Part shown: piece by piece, positions 39,986 to 41,678 of the stretch | How positions within the stretch are numbered: position 1 is the first letter of the stretch | Layout: each line of letters starts with the position of its first letter | Assembly: GCA_012730105.1 (NCBI GenBank) | Contig: JAAYBJ010000223.1 | Location: 1-41,678 of the forward strand | Source: Candidatus Hydrogenedentota bacterium | Lineage (GTDB): Bacteria; Hydrogenedentota; Hydrogenedentia; Hydrogenedentales; CAITNO01 | Reading direction: 5' to 3' | DNA: 41,678 nucleotides | Made by a program: the position numbers and the translations under genes | Notes under the pieces: model-generated | What the model was told of the DNA's origin: nothing | What the model saw: only the letters and a program-made list of their open reading frames with translations | Database searches by the model: none

Positions 39986-41287
39986 TTAGAAGGAAATTTC
40001 CGTTTCCAGGAACACGTAGTCGTAATCATCGTCTTCATTGCCCGGCCAGAAGGTCAGGCCGTTGTCGGCGATCAGGGCGGCATTCAGGCCTTCCTGGCCG
40101 AAGAAGTGGGCGTACCCGGCGCGGATGGCCAGGTCTTCGCTGTATTGATAGTCGGCATAGAAGCCGATTTCCCAGCCGAGTTCATCGTCAACACCGAAAT
40201 AATCCTCGTCCGCTTGATAATAGGAACCCACCAGTTTCAGTTCCAGGGTTTCCGTTACCATGGCCTGCATGCCGAGGCTGTAGACCAGGACATTGGACAG
40301 GGCGGTCTGGTCGATGAATTCGCTGTACTCCACATTGGAGAAGAGGCGGTTGAAGGGCATGTCATAGTCGTTGGACCAGCAGCTGTCGTCGGGGTCGCCG
40401 CCGCCGAGATAGGCGAAGCGGGCGAAAATGCGGGGCTGCCAGCTGGCATCGAAGGTATAGCCGAGTTCGGCATTGATCGCGAATTCGTCGTAATCAACGT
40501 CCGCTTCACCGAAGCCGAAGGGGCAGGCCGAAGGCACGCCGTCCACTTCGCCGAACTGGTAAGCCGCTTCAAGTTCGAAATCAAACCCGCCAATCACACC
40601 AGCTCCGCGGAGGCCAATGGTATGCAGGTCAACGGTCGTGCCGTCAATGTAGTTGGCCAGCAGGCCCTGGTCGTCGCGCACGAACATCCAGTAAGCGTCA
40701 AGCGTGACATCCTCGATGCCGAGGTAGCTGCCATAGAGGGCGTACAGATCAACGTCATCATCGCCGAAATCGCCATAGGATTCCGCCAGTTTCGCAGCGA
40801 TAGCGTCAATGCTCACTACGTCGTTGGCGAAGGTCAGGCGCAACGCGTCAAAGGACAGGCCGGTAAATACGGCGGAAACGTCCTTCACGCCGACGAGGAA
40901 CTGGTTGCCAAGGGTGATTTCCTGGCGGCCAACGCGGGCGGTCAGCGGGGAGCCCCAAAGATTGCGGGCTTCGATATAGGCCTGGTACAGGTCGACATTG
41001 TCACCGCCGCGAAAGTCGCTGCCGGTGAGATATACGGAGCGAAAATCTTCGCCCCAGACATCATAGGAATCCAGTTCGATGAAGGCGCTCACATCCTGGG
41101 TGAAATCGGCTTTCACATTCAGGCGCGTGCGCTGTTCAACGTAACTGGTGTCGCCAATGCTGTCCATGCTGAAATAGTTGCCGCGGATGCGGAGGCTGCC
41201 GCCGATTTCGACATTCTGCAGTTCGGCAAAAGCCATGCCGCCAAGGCTGGCGATAAGGGCTACTGCAAGTAAAGTTCTAAAACGCAT
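39986..41287 (-). CDS. Outer-membrane porin, alginate-export-like beta barrel
   Basis: The 433-residue protein has a clean signal peptide (MRFRTLLAVALIASLGG, cleavage after AFA about residue 21), then a short ELQNVEIGGSLRIRGNYF start and repeated amphipathic strands. It ends ETEISF with the C-terminal aromatic of barrel proteins recognised by BamA. The blocks VEQRTRLNVKADFTQDVSAF and ARVGRQEITLGNQFLVGV are typical of the alginate-export (AlgE-like) barrel family in many environmental phyla. The protein is very acidic with many DDD stretches in loops. It has AAGGAG 8 nt before ATG and is probably highly expressed. The substrate is not known. Confidence 0.88.
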   Translation of the reverse strand: MRFRTLLAVALIASLGGMAFAELQNVEIGGSLRIRGNYFSMDSIGDTSYVEQRTRLNVKADFTQDVSAFIELDSYDVWGEDFRSVYLTGSDFRGGDNVDLYQAYIEARNLWGSPLTARVGRQEITLGNQFLVGVKDVSAVFTGLSFDALRLTFANDVVSIDAIAAKLAESYGDFGDDDVDLYALYGSYLGIEDVTLDAYWMFVRDDQGLLANYIDGTTVDLHTIGLRGAGVIGGFDFELEAAYQFGEVDGVPSACPFGFGEADVDYDEFAINAELGYTFDASWQPRIFARFAYLGGGDPDDSCWSNDYDMPFNRLFSNVEYSEFIDQTALSNVLVYSLGMQAMVTETLELKLVGSYYQADEDYFGVDDELGWEIGFYADYQYSEDLAIRAGYAHFFGQEGLNAALIADNGLTFWPGNEDDDYDYVFLETEISF

Positions 41288-41321
41288 AGGGTAAACTCCT
41301 TAAAAATATCTTTAACATTAA

Positions 41322-41350
41322 GTTACAGTTCCGCATGCCATGACTGACAA
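41322..41350 (-). promoter_or_regulatory. Proximal promoter candidate of the porin
   Basis: On the minus strand TTGTCA (41345-41350), a 17-bp spacer and TGTAAC (41322-41327). It would give a leader of about 30 nt. Confidence 0.4.
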
Positions 41351-41565
41351 GCCTGCGGAATGCTCCCTGTTCACAGGAAGCTCTTTATTTACTATGGTAA
41401 AACTCACGGTATGACACACAGAGCGGATTACGCTTCCCGAGGTATTCATCCCTCCTTTCGACTCTGGATAGTGTGTCTTTTCGTGATACACAGTGCATTG
41501 CTATTCGGCAGTGAATTTTGTACAGGAATCACCTCTCCAACATACATCCACAACCCGATGGATCT

Positions 41566-41594
41566 ACTATAACACAGGGTTTTCTTCAAGTCAA
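41566..41594 (-). promoter_or_regulatory. Distal strong promoter upstream of the porin
   Basis: TTGACT (41589-41594), a 17-bp spacer and TATAGT (41566-41571) on the minus strand. If used for the porin it would give a leader of about 270 nt. The bases between 41351 and 41565 show no gene. Confidence 0.6.
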
Positions 41595-41611
41595 GTTGTA
41601 CCTGCAGTAGC

Positions 41612-41640
41612 CGGGACTCCAAAAACGAAGTTCCCGGCAC
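41612..41640. other. Small inverted repeat near the window end
   Basis: CCGGGA and TCCCGG flank an AT-rich loop (CCGGGACTCCAAAAACGAAGTTCCCGG region). It could be a terminator of a gene outside the window, though no T-run follows on either strand within view. Confidence 0.35.
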
Positions 41641-41678
41641 GGGATATTTAATATTTGTGCAACCTTCAGCAAAACCCC

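Noticed and set aside
40106-41272. 388-codon plus-strand open frame opposite the porin
   Set aside because: Antisense to a protein with signal peptide and barrel C-terminus; no ribosome site.

Overview
The window looks like a chromosomal segment of a GC-rich, diderm (lipid A-making) bacterium. Evidence for an outer membrane is lpxB, a signal-peptide porin ending in Phe, a lipoprotein and a partial lgt. The gene mix (GTP-type PEP carboxykinase, stand-alone AICAR transformylase, RNase Y, B-type bL36, alginate-export-like porin, many families of intergenic repeats) fits the Hydrogenedentota / PVC-like environmental bacteria best. That placement is inferred from the character of the genes and no search was run. 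No rRNA, tRNA, CRISPR or phage genes were seen.

Layout. 1-3,600 (minus): 5' part of lgt with a near-consensus promoter, an inverted-repeat element, a DegT-type aminotransferase and a multipass membrane protein. 3,818-6,204 (plus): a small zinc-ribbon protein, a two-part lipoprotein and a B-type ribosomal protein L36, each with a recognisable promoter. 6,280-17,332 (minus): a type I restriction-modification island in the order half-S, hsdM, [48-bp repeat array], RhuM-like, HAD phosphatase-like, full hsdS, [repeat], DUF2513-like, [repeat], GxxExxY, [repeat], small ORF, hsdR, M48/YgjP metallopeptidase. One repeat family (core ACCACAGAGGCACAGAGG) separates almost every module.

17,551-22,235 (minus): an OPA-type MFS transporter, an RmlD-like sugar-nucleotide reductase, a four-helix-bundle (S23-type) gene bracketed by inverted TATAGGG heptamer arrays, a second DegT-type aminotransferase and a small membrane protein. 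22,365-27,303: a thioredoxin-like [2Fe-2S] ferredoxin diverging from an AICAR transformylase, a NagD-like phosphatase and a CPA2/Kef antiporter. 27,301-27,872 (minus): two tandem, mutually similar small ORFs with their own promoter, two Shine-Dalgarno sites and a terminator. I do not recognise this unit. 27,972-32,365 (minus): pckG and rny, with a long-range-paired RNA (6S-like or rny leader) upstream of rny. 32,952-39,013 (plus): Gfo/Idh oxidoreductase-lpxB, greA and carB. 39,072-41,287 (minus): an endonuclease/exonuclease/phosphatase-family protein and an outer-membrane porin.

How the genes fit together. Housekeeping genes (lipid A, purine, pyrimidine, gluconeogenesis, RNA decay, lipoprotein maturation) surround an accessory defence island and a nucleotide-sugar cluster. 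The most unusual theme is that small accessory genes are bracketed almost exactly, start to stop, by short repeats. In two places the repeat itself supplies coding sequence or a ribosome-binding site. This suggests repeat-mediated movement of single-gene cassettes.
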